Shown: in pieces, positions 18,501-26,866 of the stretch
How the letters are laid out: each line of letters starts with the position of its first letter
Numbering within the stretch: position 1 is the stretch's first letter
Source of the DNA: Flavobacterium cupriresistens
GTDB taxonomy: Bacteria > Bacteroidota > Bacteroidia > Flavobacteriales > Flavobacteriaceae
Assembly: GCF_020911925.1 (NCBI RefSeq)
Contig: NZ_CP087134.1
Location: 1,488,001-1,552,000 of the forward strand
Length of the DNA: 64,000 bases
Direction of reading: 5' to 3'
Notes under the pieces: model-generated
What the model was told of the DNA's origin: nothing
Databases searched by the model: none
Seen by the model: only the letters and a program-made list of their open reading frames with translations
Position numbers and translations under genes: made by a program

Positions 18501-18583
18501 ACGGAGTTCCTTCTGCTGGTATGGATTATCTGGCCTACCCAAGATCAAAAGGCATCGCTTTTGGACTTAACGTAACATTTTAA
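15542..18583 (+). CDS. SusC/RagA-type TonB-dependent outer-membrane transporter (PUL 1)
   Basis: 1013 residues: signal peptide (MKNSLQKGLLVILTMLCTSL onward, cleavage near MYSQE), a carboxypeptidase-regulatory-like domain (about 25-100, SGLVSDSNGPLPGVSI), a TonB box region (ELNEVVVVGYGTAKKKDLTG), the plug with LLLRGKVAGVQVTQTSG, VVDGVPL and YGARGANGVIVITTKKGK, and a 22-strand barrel to the C-terminal FGLNVTF. It imports oligosaccharides with the SusD-like lipoprotein encoded 11 bases downstream. It is the fourth gene of a plus-strand series beginning with GH2. The 81-base gap before it could hold an extra promoter, but I see no good match. Confidence 0.95.
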   Translation: MKNSLQKGLLVILTMLCTSLMYSQEVSGLVSDSNGPLPGVSIIVKGSKNEAQTDFDGRFTIKNVGKGAVLIFSYIGLKNQEVNVGDKTKINVTMAQDRSELNEVVVVGYGTAKKKDLTGAVDVLSSKDFDGVSNTSPALLLRGKVAGVQVTQTSGEPGSAVTIRVRGSSSVRSGNGPLIVVDGVPLSGGDVSAEGADLLGTSSAKNPLNFINEADIESISVLKDASSTAIYGARGANGVIVITTKKGKSNVPEFNFSTSTQFSTKAGNFGVMNANQFVAASKAAGVPSIPADPVTGTPQINNQDFGGRNYNWQDAVLQKGIAINNTLSFNSASENSSTRVSFSTSNNKGIVKNTGLDKYTVSFFNSNNFFDKILKVDTKLLYASINDETTLITNNASYIGNVIGAALYWNPTRPIYNADGHYNVVSETYLNPVQLLDSYKDYTNTNKLLGSINAVLRLGSHFKYNFLFGVETSGSTRKSQILPTMQIQGDAFFGTVPGSDPVITKYGTASIQGITNFNKTFENNLNYTNKFSDNFNVNALVGYSYYYYLASGFVTSGKGYDLAQTNLIDNIEGGLQNEFRSSSFKNVSELQSFYARADATFFKQYVLTATVRTDGSTKLGANNKYGTFPSIGFADNLFENKEGLLNNLKIRANWGITGNQEFAPNSAIGRASYGNNGNLNIDSNANDDLKWETTESWGIGTDFTLLKNRLTGSLDYFYRDTKDLIFPVPQASTQPGPNTPRNKNLPGNLINQGVEISLDYKIIETENISWEISANASFLKNEMKNFRGTVGTGGLNGQGLDGAYTQVITNNKPLYSYYLYDFKGYDATGNSIYTNAAGQPVGLGEASKQLLDKQPLPKLNYGFSSTFRYKGFDAVVSFYGVAGNYIYDNTQNAYFFKGAFLGGRNVTEKAAYSEQAQGDPNSPSTKFLQKGDFLRMGELTFGYTFTGALIERMKCKNVRIYANGSNLLLFTNYTGFDPEVDINKQVNGVPSAGMDYLAYPRSKGIAFGLNVTF

Positions 18584-18594
18584 TTTTAAAAATT

Positions 18595-20154
18595 ATGAAA
18601 ACTAAAAATATTATAAAAAGTATCTTTTTCGCCAGTACATTGTTTTTAGGTGTTAGCTGTACGAATTTGAATGAAGAAGTTTTAGACGGAACCCTCACCG
18701 GAGGAGATAATACTCCTGTTAATACCGCCGCTTTGTTGCGAACCGCTTATCAAGGGTTAAGAAATTTTCAGGTACAAGAGCAAATGCATACCCTTAACGA
18801 AATGTCTACTGATGCCTTAGTCGGTCCCACAAGAGGAGGAGACTGGGATGATAATGGTACCTGGAGACAATTTCATGCACTTACGTGGACGCCCGATAAT
18901 GTCGAAATCAGAAATGCCTGGAACAGTTTGTTGGCAAGTGTGTACGATTGTAATACGATAATCGAAAAGTCTAAGAATCCTTCCGAAATTGTTCAGGCGC
19001 GTTTTTTAAGAGCCTTCTTTTATTACAATGTTTTGGATTTATACGGACAAACTCCGTACAGAGAACCGGGATCTCCGCTAACAAATGACCCTAAAGTATG
19101 GACCAGAGCACAGGCAACCGATTTTGTAATTACCGAATTAGAGGCTATTTTGAATGATTTACCGGAACGTGTTGCGGGAGATGCAAGTATAGTCAATAGT
19201 GATGCAGGTCATTTTTTATTGGCTAAAATTTATTTGAATATCGGGGTTTTCAAAGCAGCAAATCCAGCTGGTCCATATATTTTTGAAGCCGCAAATATGA
19301 ATAAGGTCATTGCTCATGTAGAAGCCATAAAAAGTAGTTTAGCCGCTTCGTATTGGGATAATTTTGTTCCGGAAAATAACACTTCGCCTGAGATTTTATT
19401 TTCTTCAAAAAATGTATTGGGTGATGGAGGAGCGCTTGGCGACTACTGGCGATACGGAATGCATTACAATCAAACACCGGACGGCTACAATGGTTTTTGT
19501 ACAGTAGGAGAATATTACGATCGATTTAATGCCGCAGACGAACGTCGCCAGCATTCGACTCCTGAAATTATCGCGCATTTCGGGAACCCAATCGGATTTC
19601 AATTTGGACAAATGTATGCTCCTGAGACAACCGATGAGGTTACAGGAGTAATTACACCGGGAGGAACAATTCCTTTAAAAGACAGAAACGGAAATCTTTT
19701 GTTTTTTACCAAAGAAGTACAACTAATTCTCTCAGGACCAACGATTGAAACTGCCGGAATCAGAACTCAAAAATACCAACCCGATGTAAATAATTTAGAC
19801 AATCCCGAAAACGACTTTATCTTAATGCGTTATGCCGATGCTTTGTTAATGGAAGCCGAAGCCGTTCTTAGAGGCGGTTCCGCATCAGGCAATGGCTCTG
19901 CTCAGGATATTTTGGATAAGATTGCAGTTCGTACAGGAGTTCCGGCTCCAACAGCAACACTCCAAAATGTTTATTTTGAAAGAGGCAGAGAATTATGGTG
20001 GGAAGGATGGAGAAGAAATGATATGATTCGTTTTGGAACTTTTCTAGGTGTCAGAGAATTGAAAAAGAATACCTCCTCAGAGAAATATCTGTTGTATTGT
20101 CTCCCGTCAGACGCTTTGTTTAATTTGAATTTAAAGCAAAATCCAGGGTATTAA
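18595..20154 (+). CDS. SusD/RagB-type glycan-binding lipoprotein (PUL 1)
   Basis: 519 residues with a lipoprotein signal (lipobox GVSC near residue 20), the SusD N-terminal TPR-like helices (ARFLRAFFYYNVLDLYGQTPY) and the conserved C-terminal segment YADALLMEAEAVLRGG, FERGRELWWEGWRRNDMIRFG, PSDALFNLNLKQNPGY. It caps the SusC partner and binds the glycan at the cell surface. It is the last gene of PUL 1; no surface endo-acting enzyme or SusE-like protein follows, which makes the locus compact. A weak hairpin (20176-20186 with 20215-20225) follows the stop codon. Confidence 0.95.
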   Translation: MKTKNIIKSIFFASTLFLGVSCTNLNEEVLDGTLTGGDNTPVNTAALLRTAYQGLRNFQVQEQMHTLNEMSTDALVGPTRGGDWDDNGTWRQFHALTWTPDNVEIRNAWNSLLASVYDCNTIIEKSKNPSEIVQARFLRAFFYYNVLDLYGQTPYREPGSPLTNDPKVWTRAQATDFVITELEAILNDLPERVAGDASIVNSDAGHFLLAKIYLNIGVFKAANPAGPYIFEAANMNKVIAHVEAIKSSLAASYWDNFVPENNTSPEILFSSKNVLGDGGALGDYWRYGMHYNQTPDGYNGFCTVGEYYDRFNAADERRQHSTPEIIAHFGNPIGFQFGQMYAPETTDEVTGVITPGGTIPLKDRNGNLLFFTKEVQLILSGPTIETAGIRTQKYQPDVNNLDNPENDFILMRYADALLMEAEAVLRGGSASGNGSAQDILDKIAVRTGVPAPTATLQNVYFERGRELWWEGWRRNDMIRFGTFLGVRELKKNTSSEKYLLYCLPSDALFNLNLKQNPGY

Positions 20155-20252
20155 ACGTATATTTTCATGTTTAGCAAATTCGGTATGCAGAGCCTTCTGG
20201 TTAAAAGGTTTTGTATATCGAATTTGTGTTTTAATCTATTGGATGCAATTCA

Positions 20253-20454
20253 TTTTAACACCTAGAGACATAGCCAACAAAGCTTGAAAAAGACCTTGCA
20301 GGAAAACCACAATGCATCAATCAGTAATTTAAAAACCGAATTAAGGTCTTAAATTAATAGGTGAAAAATTTATGATTTTCTTGAAACTTCTCCAATTGTA
20401 AAATAAAAATCTATGTCTCTATGTGTTAAAAAAACATTTAGCTAAGTTACACCC
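20253..20454. repeat. Dispersed element bounded by 21-bp inverted repeats (copy 1)
   Basis: Left arm 20253-20273 and right arm 20411-20431 are reverse complements at 20 of 21 positions, around the core ttaacacatagagacatag. The spacer is 137 bases. Beyond the right arm is TTACACCCA at 20446-20454. The second copy at 44064-44213 has the same arms, an inner AACAARGCYTGAAA string next to the left arm, and the same TTACACCCA beyond the right arm. It occupies most of the gap between the PUL 1 SusD gene and the convergent minus-strand gene. No coding capacity is evident. Confidence 0.75.
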
Positions 20455-20468
20455 ATCAAGTTGTTTTA

Positions 20469-21194
20469 TTAATTTTTAACGCCAGACTTTAGTTTCTTAA
20501 ATTCTTCGTTTTTAGCATACAAAAAATCCATTGTGGTTAAGATATTGCTGTGTTCTAAAAGGGTTTTAGACTTTGGGTCAGCATCACAAAACTCGAGATA
20601 TAAAGGAACTTCTTCGGCGTTTAATTTCAGCTCTTTAGTAAAAAAATCAGGAGGGCAGGTTTTGGCAATTAGTTTCTTAAAATCATTTTGATTTCGATTG
20701 TCTTTTTTTGGTTTTCCATTTCCAAAAGGAATTGTCAGTGACATTCCGTTGGCTATTGTTCCGTCTTTATAACCCGGAATGGTTCGGGTTAGATCGTTGG
20801 CTCTTTTAAAAATATCTATTTTGTTGATAGCATCCGGATCGTATTTGATTTTATCAAATTTTATGTTGGTGATGACTATTTCGTTTAACTCTTCCGGTTT
20901 GACAACCATATTGACAAGAAGATTGTTTTCAGCAATAGTTGCCTTAGTTATCTTTAGTCTTGTAAAAAAATAAGCACTGGAAAAAAATAATAAACTGTCT
21001 CTCACTTTTACAGCAATAGAAAACTCTCCCAAATCATTTGTCGTTGTGCTGGTCTTCGCCGTTTTATTAATGACTTCTACTTTTCCGAGGGGTTTATTGT
21101 TGGAAAGAACTTTTCCATGAAGTAACTTGTCAGATTGAGAAATGGAAAGTTGATAGGTGAAAAAAGAAATTGTGGTAAGTAATTTTACTTTCAT
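20469..21194 (-). CDS. Carboxypeptidase-regulatory-like domain protein
   Basis: 241 residues. It has a signal peptide (cleavage near SISQS), then a beta-sandwich domain of the carboxypeptidase D regulatory type (HGKVLSNNKPLGKVEVINKTAKTSTTTNDLGEFSIAVKVRDSL, about 26-70) and the linker VKPEELNEIVITN that in larger proteins precedes a TonB box. No barrel follows; instead there is a basic ~130-residue tail (GNGKPKKDNRNQNDFKKLIAKTCPPDFF). Similar short proteins are common in Flavobacterium and of unknown role, probably periplasmic. It is alone between an inverted-repeat element and the MBL gene. Confidence 0.7.
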   Translation of the reverse strand: MKVKLLTTISFFTYQLSISQSDKLLHGKVLSNNKPLGKVEVINKTAKTSTTTNDLGEFSIAVKVRDSLLFFSSAYFFTRLKITKATIAENNLLVNMVVKPEELNEIVITNIKFDKIKYDPDAINKIDIFKRANDLTRTIPGYKDGTIANGMSLTIPFGNGKPKKDNRNQNDFKKLIAKTCPPDFFTKELKLNAEEVPLYLEFCDADPKSKTLLEHSNILTTMDFLYAKNEEFKKLKSGVKN

Positions 21195-21316
21195 AAAAGG
21201 TTAGTTTGATGAAAGTAAAATTATTAGAATTGTCTTAATGAAAACTTATGGAAGATGTAAAGTCTTGTTAATTGATCTGGAAATCAAAAGTAACCTCCTT
21301 TTTCGGTTTCATAAAT

Positions 21317-21988
21317 TTAAAGGAATATTTTTTCTGTAAACTTTTCTAGTTCTCCATTATTTATTAAAACCGGTCCATGACCAAAACAGAGTGTTTTAGG
21401 TTTTAAAGCGGCTAATTTTAGAATAGATTTTCTGTTTAGTTCTTGATCAGTCGTAAATAAACCGAGAGGTTCATGTAACCCAACTATTGTGGTTAATAAA
21501 TTCATATTGGTCAAAACGTCTCCAACAATGAGCAGACCATCTTTTTCTCTGAAAAAAGAAAGATGTCCGCGAGAATGTCCCGGAGTTTCAATTACTGTAA
21601 ATCCGGCAATAGCATCTCCTTCTTTTAAGGTTTGCGATATGGAATGCCCTTCTCCTGCCCAGAATTTTTGTTGAAATTTTGGAATCAAATGTTTGGGATT
21701 TGGATATTCAAAAGTAACATTTCCGTTTTCTGCGGCTGTTTTTTCTAATTTGCTGCACCAAAGTGGAATGCTTAACGTTTCACAAATCGTTTTACTGCTT
21801 CCCTGATGATCTGCATGGGCATGCGTCAGTACATGTTTGGTTACCGTGTGGTTTTTTAAAGCGTTTAGAATAATTCCGGCAGAGCTTTTAATTCCGGCAT
21901 CAACAAGAACATCTTCTATCAGATAACAGTTAATCGCATTTCGTGGAAATAGAGGAATCTGGTAAACATCTTTGGCTATAGTCTTCAT
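21317..21988 (-). CDS. MBL-fold metallo-hydrolase
   Basis: 223 residues with the metallo-beta-lactamase metal motif H56-x-H58-x-D60-H61 (LTHAHADHQG), a third histidine in ETPGHSRGHLSFF, an aspartate in VGDVLT, and the final histidine in CFGHGPVL. This set binds two metal ions in the glyoxalase II-like subgroup. Substrate is unknown. No signal peptide, so it is cytosolic. It lies 60 bases downstream of the Crp/Fnr gene on the same strand and may be co-transcribed with it. Confidence 0.85.
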   Translation of the reverse strand: MKTIAKDVYQIPLFPRNAINCYLIEDVLVDAGIKSSAGIILNALKNHTVTKHVLTHAHADHQGSSKTICETLSIPLWCSKLEKTAAENGNVTFEYPNPKHLIPKFQQKFWAGEGHSISQTLKEGDAIAGFTVIETPGHSRGHLSFFREKDGLLIVGDVLTNMNLLTTIVGLHEPLGLFTTDQELNRKSILKLAALKPKTLCFGHGPVLINNGELEKFTEKIFL

Positions 21989-22048
21989 CTTTTCAAATTT
22001 TATAGAAACAAAGATTTGAATTCAGCCCTTAAATTCTCTTGACAAATG

Positions 22049-22621
22049 TTAAGAAATGCTTTGTCTGATCCGGCTTAAAGATTCCGCCGTGATTCCTAAA
22101 AAAGAAGCCACATGAATCAAAGGTGTTCTTTGAATGATTTTGGGGTGAGCGGTTTCAAGAAAAGTCAGGTATTTTTCTTTTGCAGGAATCATTTGAAGTT
22201 TTAGTATTCGATCGGCCATACAGAGATAGTTTTGCTCCGCGAGAATTCTGCCAACACGTTCCCAATTTGGAATTGCAGCATATAAATCCTGCATTTTTTC
22301 ATAATTTATAGAAAGAACTTCACATTCTTCAAGGCAATGGATATTCTCGTAAGACGGAGTCTGGTTGATGAAACTGGAGTAAGAAGAAATAAAACCATTA
22401 TCGCAGCTTAAATAAGTAGTGATCTCTTTTCCGTCTTTTAAATAATAGGTACGGGCTAATCCGTTACTAATGAAGAAAATTCTGTTGCTGATTTTTCCAA
22501 TAGAAGAGAGATATGTTTTAGCATCAAATTTTTCATATTCAAAACAAGAAAGAATCTTTTCTATTTCCTTTTCTGTAAAGGAAGCAATCGAAAGAATTTG
22601 TTCTTTTAAGGAGGATTCCAT
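22049..22621 (-). CDS. Crp/Fnr-family transcriptional regulator
   Basis: 190 residues. The N-terminal two thirds are a cyclic-nucleotide-binding-like beta barrel (KTYLSSIGKISNRIFFISNGLARTYYLKDGKEITTYL) and the C-terminus contains a short helix-turn-helix (PLIHVASFLGITAESLSRIRQ). No iron-sulfur cysteine cluster and no canonical cAMP-binding Arg-Ser pair is obvious, as is usual for the short Bacteroidota members. The gene is 10 bases downstream of the flavoprotein gene, on the same strand. Target genes are unknown. Confidence 0.85.
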   Translation of the reverse strand: MESSLKEQILSIASFTEKEIEKILSCFEYEKFDAKTYLSSIGKISNRIFFISNGLARTYYLKDGKEITTYLSCDNGFISSYSSFINQTPSYENIHCLEECEVLSINYEKMQDLYAAIPNWERVGRILAEQNYLCMADRILKLQMIPAKEKYLTFLETAHPKIIQRTPLIHVASFLGITAESLSRIRQSIS

Positions 22622-22631
22622 AGCTCTAAAA

Positions 22632-23840
22632 CTAAATACTGTTGGCTAAAATAAATCCGCTCGTCCAGGCATTCTGAAAGTTAAATCCACCCGTAATAGC
22701 ATCGATATTTACGATCTCTCCGGCAAAATAAAGGTTCTGATGTAACTTACTTTCCATAGTTTTAAAGTTGATTTCTTTTAAGTCAATTCCACCTGCAGTT
22801 ACAAACTCTTCTTTAAAAGTGCTTTTTCCGTTGACTTGAAATTTTGCTTTGGTAAGTTGTGAAGCCAAATTTTGCAATTGAATTTTAGATAAATCCGCCC
22901 ATTTGGTTTCCGCGTCAATTGCTGAGGCTAAAACGAAACTTTCCCATAAACGATTTGGAAAATCGAAGGGTGATTTTTTAGAAACGGCTTTTTTAGCGTG
23001 TTCTTGTTTTAAGTCTTTTAGTATTTTTTCCGCATCTTCAGTGTCCACGTCGTTAAGCCAATTGACAAAAATGGTGAATTGATAATTTTTATCGAACAAA
23101 GTTCTTGCTCCCCAAGCGGAAAGTTTGAGGATTGCAGGGCCGCTCATTCCCCAATGGGTAATTAACAAAGGACCAGTTGATTCGAGTTTGGTATCTTTTA
23201 CGGTTACAGTTACCTTAGCTGCAACTCCGGGTAATTCTTTGATACGGGAATCTTTAATGTTAAAAGTAAACAGGGAAGGTACCGGACTCACGATCGCGTG
23301 ACCTTGTGTTTGCAACATTTCCCATATTTTTGGATTGCTGCCGGTGGCAAGAATTAATTTTTCTGCGGCGTAATTTTCGTTCTGTGTATCAATTTTCCAA
23401 TGCTTTTCACTTTTAAAAATGGATTGAACGCTTTGACCAATTAATACTTTTATACCTAATTTTTCGGTTGCTTTTAAGAAACAATCGATAATAGTTTGCG
23501 AAGAATTTGAAACGGGAAACATCCTGCCATCGTCTTCGATTTTTAATTCAACGCCATGTTTTTCGAACCATTCAATGGTATCTCCCGAGCAAAATTGATG
23601 AAAAGGGCCACGTAGTTCTTTTTCACCACGCGGGTAAAATTTAACTAATTCATTCGGTTCAAAACAAGCGTGCGTCACATTGCATCTTCCGCCACCGGAA
23701 ACGCGAACTTTAGAGAGTACTTCTTTTCCTCTTTCTAAAATAGCAATTTTTAGTTTTGGGTTTTTCTCTGCGATATTAATAGCGGTAAAAAATCCTGCTG
23801 CACCTCCTCCAACGATTATTATGTCGAAATTTTTGGTCAT
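22632..23840 (-). CDS. HI0933-family FAD-dependent oxidoreductase (BaiN/RdsA-like)
   Basis: 402 residues with an N-terminal dinucleotide-binding site (FDIIIVGGGAAGFF, GGGAAG at 11-16), the family-specific VSGGGRCNVTHAC segment, and the C-terminal TAGGIDLKEINFKTMESK, GLYFAGE-like NLYFAGEIVNIDAITGGFNFQ motif. These proteins are flavoproteins of uncertain substrate. I chose the ATG at 23840: the frame is open 30 residues further upstream, but that part is translated from a palindromic repeat region and is not family-like. It is first of a likely unit with the Crp/Fnr and perhaps MBL genes. Confidence 0.88.
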   Translation of the reverse strand: MTKNFDIIIVGGGAAGFFTAINIAEKNPKLKIAILERGKEVLSKVRVSGGGRCNVTHACFEPNELVKFYPRGEKELRGPFHQFCSGDTIEWFEKHGVELKIEDDGRMFPVSNSSQTIIDCFLKATEKLGIKVLIGQSVQSIFKSEKHWKIDTQNENYAAEKLILATGSNPKIWEMLQTQGHAIVSPVPSLFTFNIKDSRIKELPGVAAKVTVTVKDTKLESTGPLLITHWGMSGPAILKLSAWGARTLFDKNYQFTIFVNWLNDVDTEDAEKILKDLKQEHAKKAVSKKSPFDFPNRLWESFVLASAIDAETKWADLSKIQLQNLASQLTKAKFQVNGKSTFKEEFVTAGGIDLKEINFKTMESKLHQNLYFAGEIVNIDAITGGFNFQNAWTSGFILANSI

Positions 23841-23850
23841 ATTATTTTTT

Positions 23851-23970
23851 TTGCCACGAATTGCTCGAATTAGCACGAATTTTTGATTTTGTGGGTTCTT
23901 TTTTTTGCCACAGATTAAAAGGATTAACATAGATTTTGAAATCCTTCCAATCCTTATTAATCTGTGGCAA
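23851..23970. repeat. Palindromic 'GCCACAGATTAAA' element, single copy
   Basis: Arms ttgccacagattaaaaggat (23905-23924) and its near reverse complement (23950-23970) form a long hairpin. A diverged TTGCCACGAATTGCTCGAAT segment precedes it at 23851. The same two-part structure is present three times in tandem at 46301-46637. It fills the space between the GDPD and flavoprotein genes on the minus strand, so it would sit in the leader of the flavoprotein mRNA or after the upstream gene as a terminator-like structure. Confidence 0.8.
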
Positions 23971-23980
23971 AATTAAAGCA

Positions 23981-24658
23981 TTATATTTTATCAGGGAAAT
24001 CGCTGATGATTCCGTCTACATGGTAACTTTTTATTTTTTGAATGTCCTTTGCCTCATTGACTGTCCACGGTAAAACCCAAAAACCTTTTTCTTGTATTTG
24101 TCTTGTGTTTTCCTGATTTAGCAGCTGGTAATCCGGATGAATGGCGCATGCTTTTATGGATTCAGCGAAAGTCAAAGCGGTATCAAGAGCTGTTTCGGTT
24201 AGTACTCCAATAAGGATTTTTGAATCTAAATGATGCACTTCCAGCAAAGCATTCCAATCAAAACTCGAAACAATAAAGTGTTCGTAATTCCAGCTTTTTT
24301 CAGAAATGTATTGGTGAATTAAAGCGACCACTTTAGCCGCTGTATCCGCATTTTTTAATTCGATATTGATCAGACATTTTTTGTCGATCAGATTAAAAAC
24401 CTCGTTTAAGGTTGGGATTTCGTATTGGTCTGCGATCAAAAAAGACTTTAATTCGGATAAAGATAGGGTGTTTACAAAACCTTTCCCGTTGGTCATTTTG
24501 TCGATGGTTTCGTCATGCATGACTATTAAATGGCCATCAAGGCTGAGGTGAACGTCGAGTTCAATTCCGTCTGCCTTTAGGTCTAATGCTTTCTGAAATG
24601 CTTTTAAAGTGTTTTCGGGTTCGTAGCCTTTGGCACCGCGATGGGCTATTTTTAGCAT
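23981..24658 (-). CDS. Glycerophosphodiester phosphodiesterase family protein
   Basis: 225 residues, cytosolic (no signal peptide). It starts with IAHRGAKGYEPENTLKAF (catalytic His6-Arg7), then GIELDVHLSLDGHLIVMHD with the metal ligands Glu33 and Asp35 and catalytic His48, and INIELKNAD further on. This is the GDPD TIM-barrel signature: hydrolysis of glycerophosphodiesters to glycerol 3-phosphate and an alcohol. Length is typical for the short bacterial form. It is flanked on both sides by repeat-rich intergenic DNA, so it is probably transcribed alone. Confidence 0.92.
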   Translation of the reverse strand: MLKIAHRGAKGYEPENTLKAFQKALDLKADGIELDVHLSLDGHLIVMHDETIDKMTNGKGFVNTLSLSELKSFLIADQYEIPTLNEVFNLIDKKCLINIELKNADTAAKVVALIHQYISEKSWNYEHFIVSSFDWNALLEVHHLDSKILIGVLTETALDTALTFAESIKACAIHPDYQLLNQENTRQIQEKGFWVLPWTVNEAKDIQKIKSYHVDGIISDFPDKI

Positions 24659-24975
24659 CTTTTTTAGTTTAACCGCAAAGTTCGTGATTTTTGAGTTCGT
24701 AATCTTTGTGTAAAGTAAAAAATTAACCGCAAGGTTCGCAAAGTTTAATTACAGCATTACGACGGTTCTCTTTTAATTTTATACCTAATTTTTTTGCACT
24801 CAGATTTAGCAGATTGCGCAGATTTTTTATAAAGAGTAAATTAAGATCAGCCTAATCTGCTAAATCTGCGTGCAAAAGAAAATCTTTGCGAACCTTATGT
24901 CTAATTTTTTAAACGCAAAGTAAAGACAAGGGGCGCAAAGTTTTTTTTCTTTGCGCCCCTTGCAGTTAATTTTTC
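24659..24975. repeat. Repeat-rich intergenic region with two strong hairpins
   Basis: The 317-base gap has no gene. Inverted repeat A pairs 24792-24815 with 24854-24877 (23 of 24 positions; core gcagatttagcagatt), the same sequence family as the array at 47300-48051. Inverted repeat B is a perfect 13-base stem, aaggggcgcaaag (24928-24940) with 24949-24961, around an 8-T loop, 14 bases from the SusA-like amylase stop; it could end that transcript, although no T-run follows on the minus strand. Between and before them are diverged 'aaccgcaaagttcg' strings. Confidence 0.8.
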
Positions 24976-26838
24976 CTAGTTCAATTCTAAAACAACAGCC
25001 GATTTAGGCTCTAAAGTAATTTCAGTAGTTAAATCAAATGTTTTTTCGGTAATAACATCTTTTCCGGACTTATAGTTTTTGATGTTTTCTTTAAAACGAT
25101 CGGTTTTAATAGTCTGTGGTTTCGCATTGTTATTAAAAACAACCATCACCGTTTTAGTATCTGTATATCTAAAGTAAACATAGCTATTATTCTCCGGAAT
25201 ATAATGGGTCATTTTTCCGAAATGAACGGCCTCATTCAATTTTCTCCAGTTGAATAATTTAGAGGTAAAATCGAAATATTGTGCCTGCAGTTCTGTTCTT
25301 CCTTCTTTGGTAAAAGCATTGTTTTTGTCACCAATCCACCCACCCGGGAAGTCCTGACGAATGCCACCATCACCTTTGCTTTTATCACCACCCATTCCGA
25401 TTTCTGAGCCGTAATACAATTGTGGAATTCCACGAACGGTAGCCAGTAGTGTCATGACCAATTTGTATTTTGCCACATCATATTTGTAACCATCATTGAT
25501 ACGGTTGGTGTCGTGGTTTTCGGCGAAAACCAAAATATTATTCGGGTTTGGGTACAGGTAATCTAAAGCAAAATTGTTGTAGAATTTGATCATTCCATTG
25601 TCCCAGGTTGCTTCATCTTCATTAAAAGCCGAACCAATCTGATCCTGTAACGTAAAATCCATTACACTTGGTAAATTCGAATTGTAGTTTTGAATAGCCC
25701 CAATTTTACTGTCTTTTTGCCAATAGGCCAATTGCGCCTGATTGTGCATCCAGATTTCGCCCACAATATTAAAGTTTGGATATTCATCGGTAACCGATTT
25801 TGCCCAATTTGCCATAGCCGTTGGATCAGAATAATTGTAAGTATCTACTCTGAATCCGTCCAGATTGGCGTATTCAATCCACCAGATGGCATTTTGAGTC
25901 AGGTATTTTGCTACTAATGGATTTCTTAAATTCAAATCGGGCATAGAAGGAACAAACCATCCGTCAAGACAGATTTCTTTGTCCGTTTTTGAAGCATGAA
26001 TGTCGGTGATTACTTCACGACGGTGATGTGTTTGTGCATAATTATCGATTCTGTTGAACCATGATTTTGTTGGTAAATCCTGCATCATCCAGTGGGTGAT
26101 TCCCCAGTGATTGGTTACATAATCCATCACCAGTTTCATATTTCTTTTATGCATTTCGGCAGCTAAACGAACGTAATCTTCATTGGTTCCGTAACGGGGA
26201 TCTATTTTGTAAACATCAGATTGAGCGTAGGTATGATACGAATGTTGTTTGTCATTGTCTTCGTTTAAAGGGGTATTCCAGATTGTAGTTGCTCCCAGAG
26301 AAGCGATGTAATCTAAGTTTTTGATGATTCCTTCGATATCTCCACCATGGCGTCCACTTGGATCTTTGCGGTTCTCTTTATCCGTTAAAGAAGCATTACT
26401 GTCGTTTTTAGGATTTCCGTTGGCAAAACGATCGGGCATGATTAGGTAGATCATGTCAGAGGCATCGTAGCTTTTTCTGTCGGCTGAATTGGCTCTTCTT
26501 TCTTTAAGGGAATATTTTTGGGTAAAAGCGACTTTGTTTTTCATTTTAAAAGAAAAAATCAATTCAGAAGCTTTGAGGTTTTGTGTGTCGATGGTAAGGA
26601 AAACGTAGTTCGGGTTTTCTGTTTTTTCTACATTTTTAATGACAACATTGTTTGAAACGGAAGCTTCGTATTGTGCAATATTTTTGCCGTAGAACATAAT
26701 CTGTAGTTCCGGATTTTTCATTCCTGCGTACCAAAAAGGCGGTTCTACTTTTTGAATCTGTGCTTTCGCGGAAGCAGAGAATAAGAGAACAAGTAGCGTT
26801 ATTCTATGGATCGATTGGCTTATTTTTTTAATGCTCAT
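24976..26838 (-). CDS. GH13 alpha-amylase/neopullulanase, SusA-like, periplasmic
   Basis: 620 residues with a signal peptide (cleavage near AKAQI), an N-terminal cyclomaltodextrinase-type domain (PPFWYAGMKNPELQIMFYG), the GH13 barrel and a C-terminal beta domain. Four GH13 motifs are intact: DYVTNHWG; GFRVDTYNY with nucleophile Asp332; GEIWM with acid/base Glu361; ENHDTNR with Asp443. Size and N-terminal domain match SusA neopullulanase. Role: cutting imported maltodextrins in the periplasm. It is the last gene of the minus arm of PUL 2 and is separated from GH97 by a terminator and a palindrome, so it may be transcribed less or separately. Confidence 0.92.
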   Translation of the reverse strand: MSIKKISQSIHRITLLVLLFSASAKAQIQKVEPPFWYAGMKNPELQIMFYGKNIAQYEASVSNNVVIKNVEKTENPNYVFLTIDTQNLKASELIFSFKMKNKVAFTQKYSLKERRANSADRKSYDASDMIYLIMPDRFANGNPKNDSNASLTDKENRKDPSGRHGGDIEGIIKNLDYIASLGATTIWNTPLNEDNDKQHSYHTYAQSDVYKIDPRYGTNEDYVRLAAEMHKRNMKLVMDYVTNHWGITHWMMQDLPTKSWFNRIDNYAQTHHRREVITDIHASKTDKEICLDGWFVPSMPDLNLRNPLVAKYLTQNAIWWIEYANLDGFRVDTYNYSDPTAMANWAKSVTDEYPNFNIVGEIWMHNQAQLAYWQKDSKIGAIQNYNSNLPSVMDFTLQDQIGSAFNEDEATWDNGMIKFYNNFALDYLYPNPNNILVFAENHDTNRINDGYKYDVAKYKLVMTLLATVRGIPQLYYGSEIGMGGDKSKGDGGIRQDFPGGWIGDKNNAFTKEGRTELQAQYFDFTSKLFNWRKLNEAVHFGKMTHYIPENNSYVYFRYTDTKTVMVVFNNNAKPQTIKTDRFKENIKNYKSGKDVITEKTFDLTTEITLEPKSAVVLELN

Positions 26839-26866
26839 AATTTATAAGTTTTTTTGTTTTGTCCAT

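Noticed and set aside
20176..20225. Terminator after the PUL 1 SusD gene
   Set aside because: The 11-base arms pair with one mismatch, but there is no T run after the hairpin, so I mention it only as a weak structure.
21244..21316. Short minus-strand open frame of 14 codons between the MBL and carboxypeptidase-regulatory-like genes
   Set aside because: Too short to support as a gene; no promoter or recognisable family. It could be a gene remnant, but nothing shows it.
23841..23930. N-terminal extension of the HI0933-type flavoprotein by 30 residues
   Set aside because: The extra part is translated from a palindromic repeat region, is not family-like, and the FAD-binding motif begins normally just after the later ATG.
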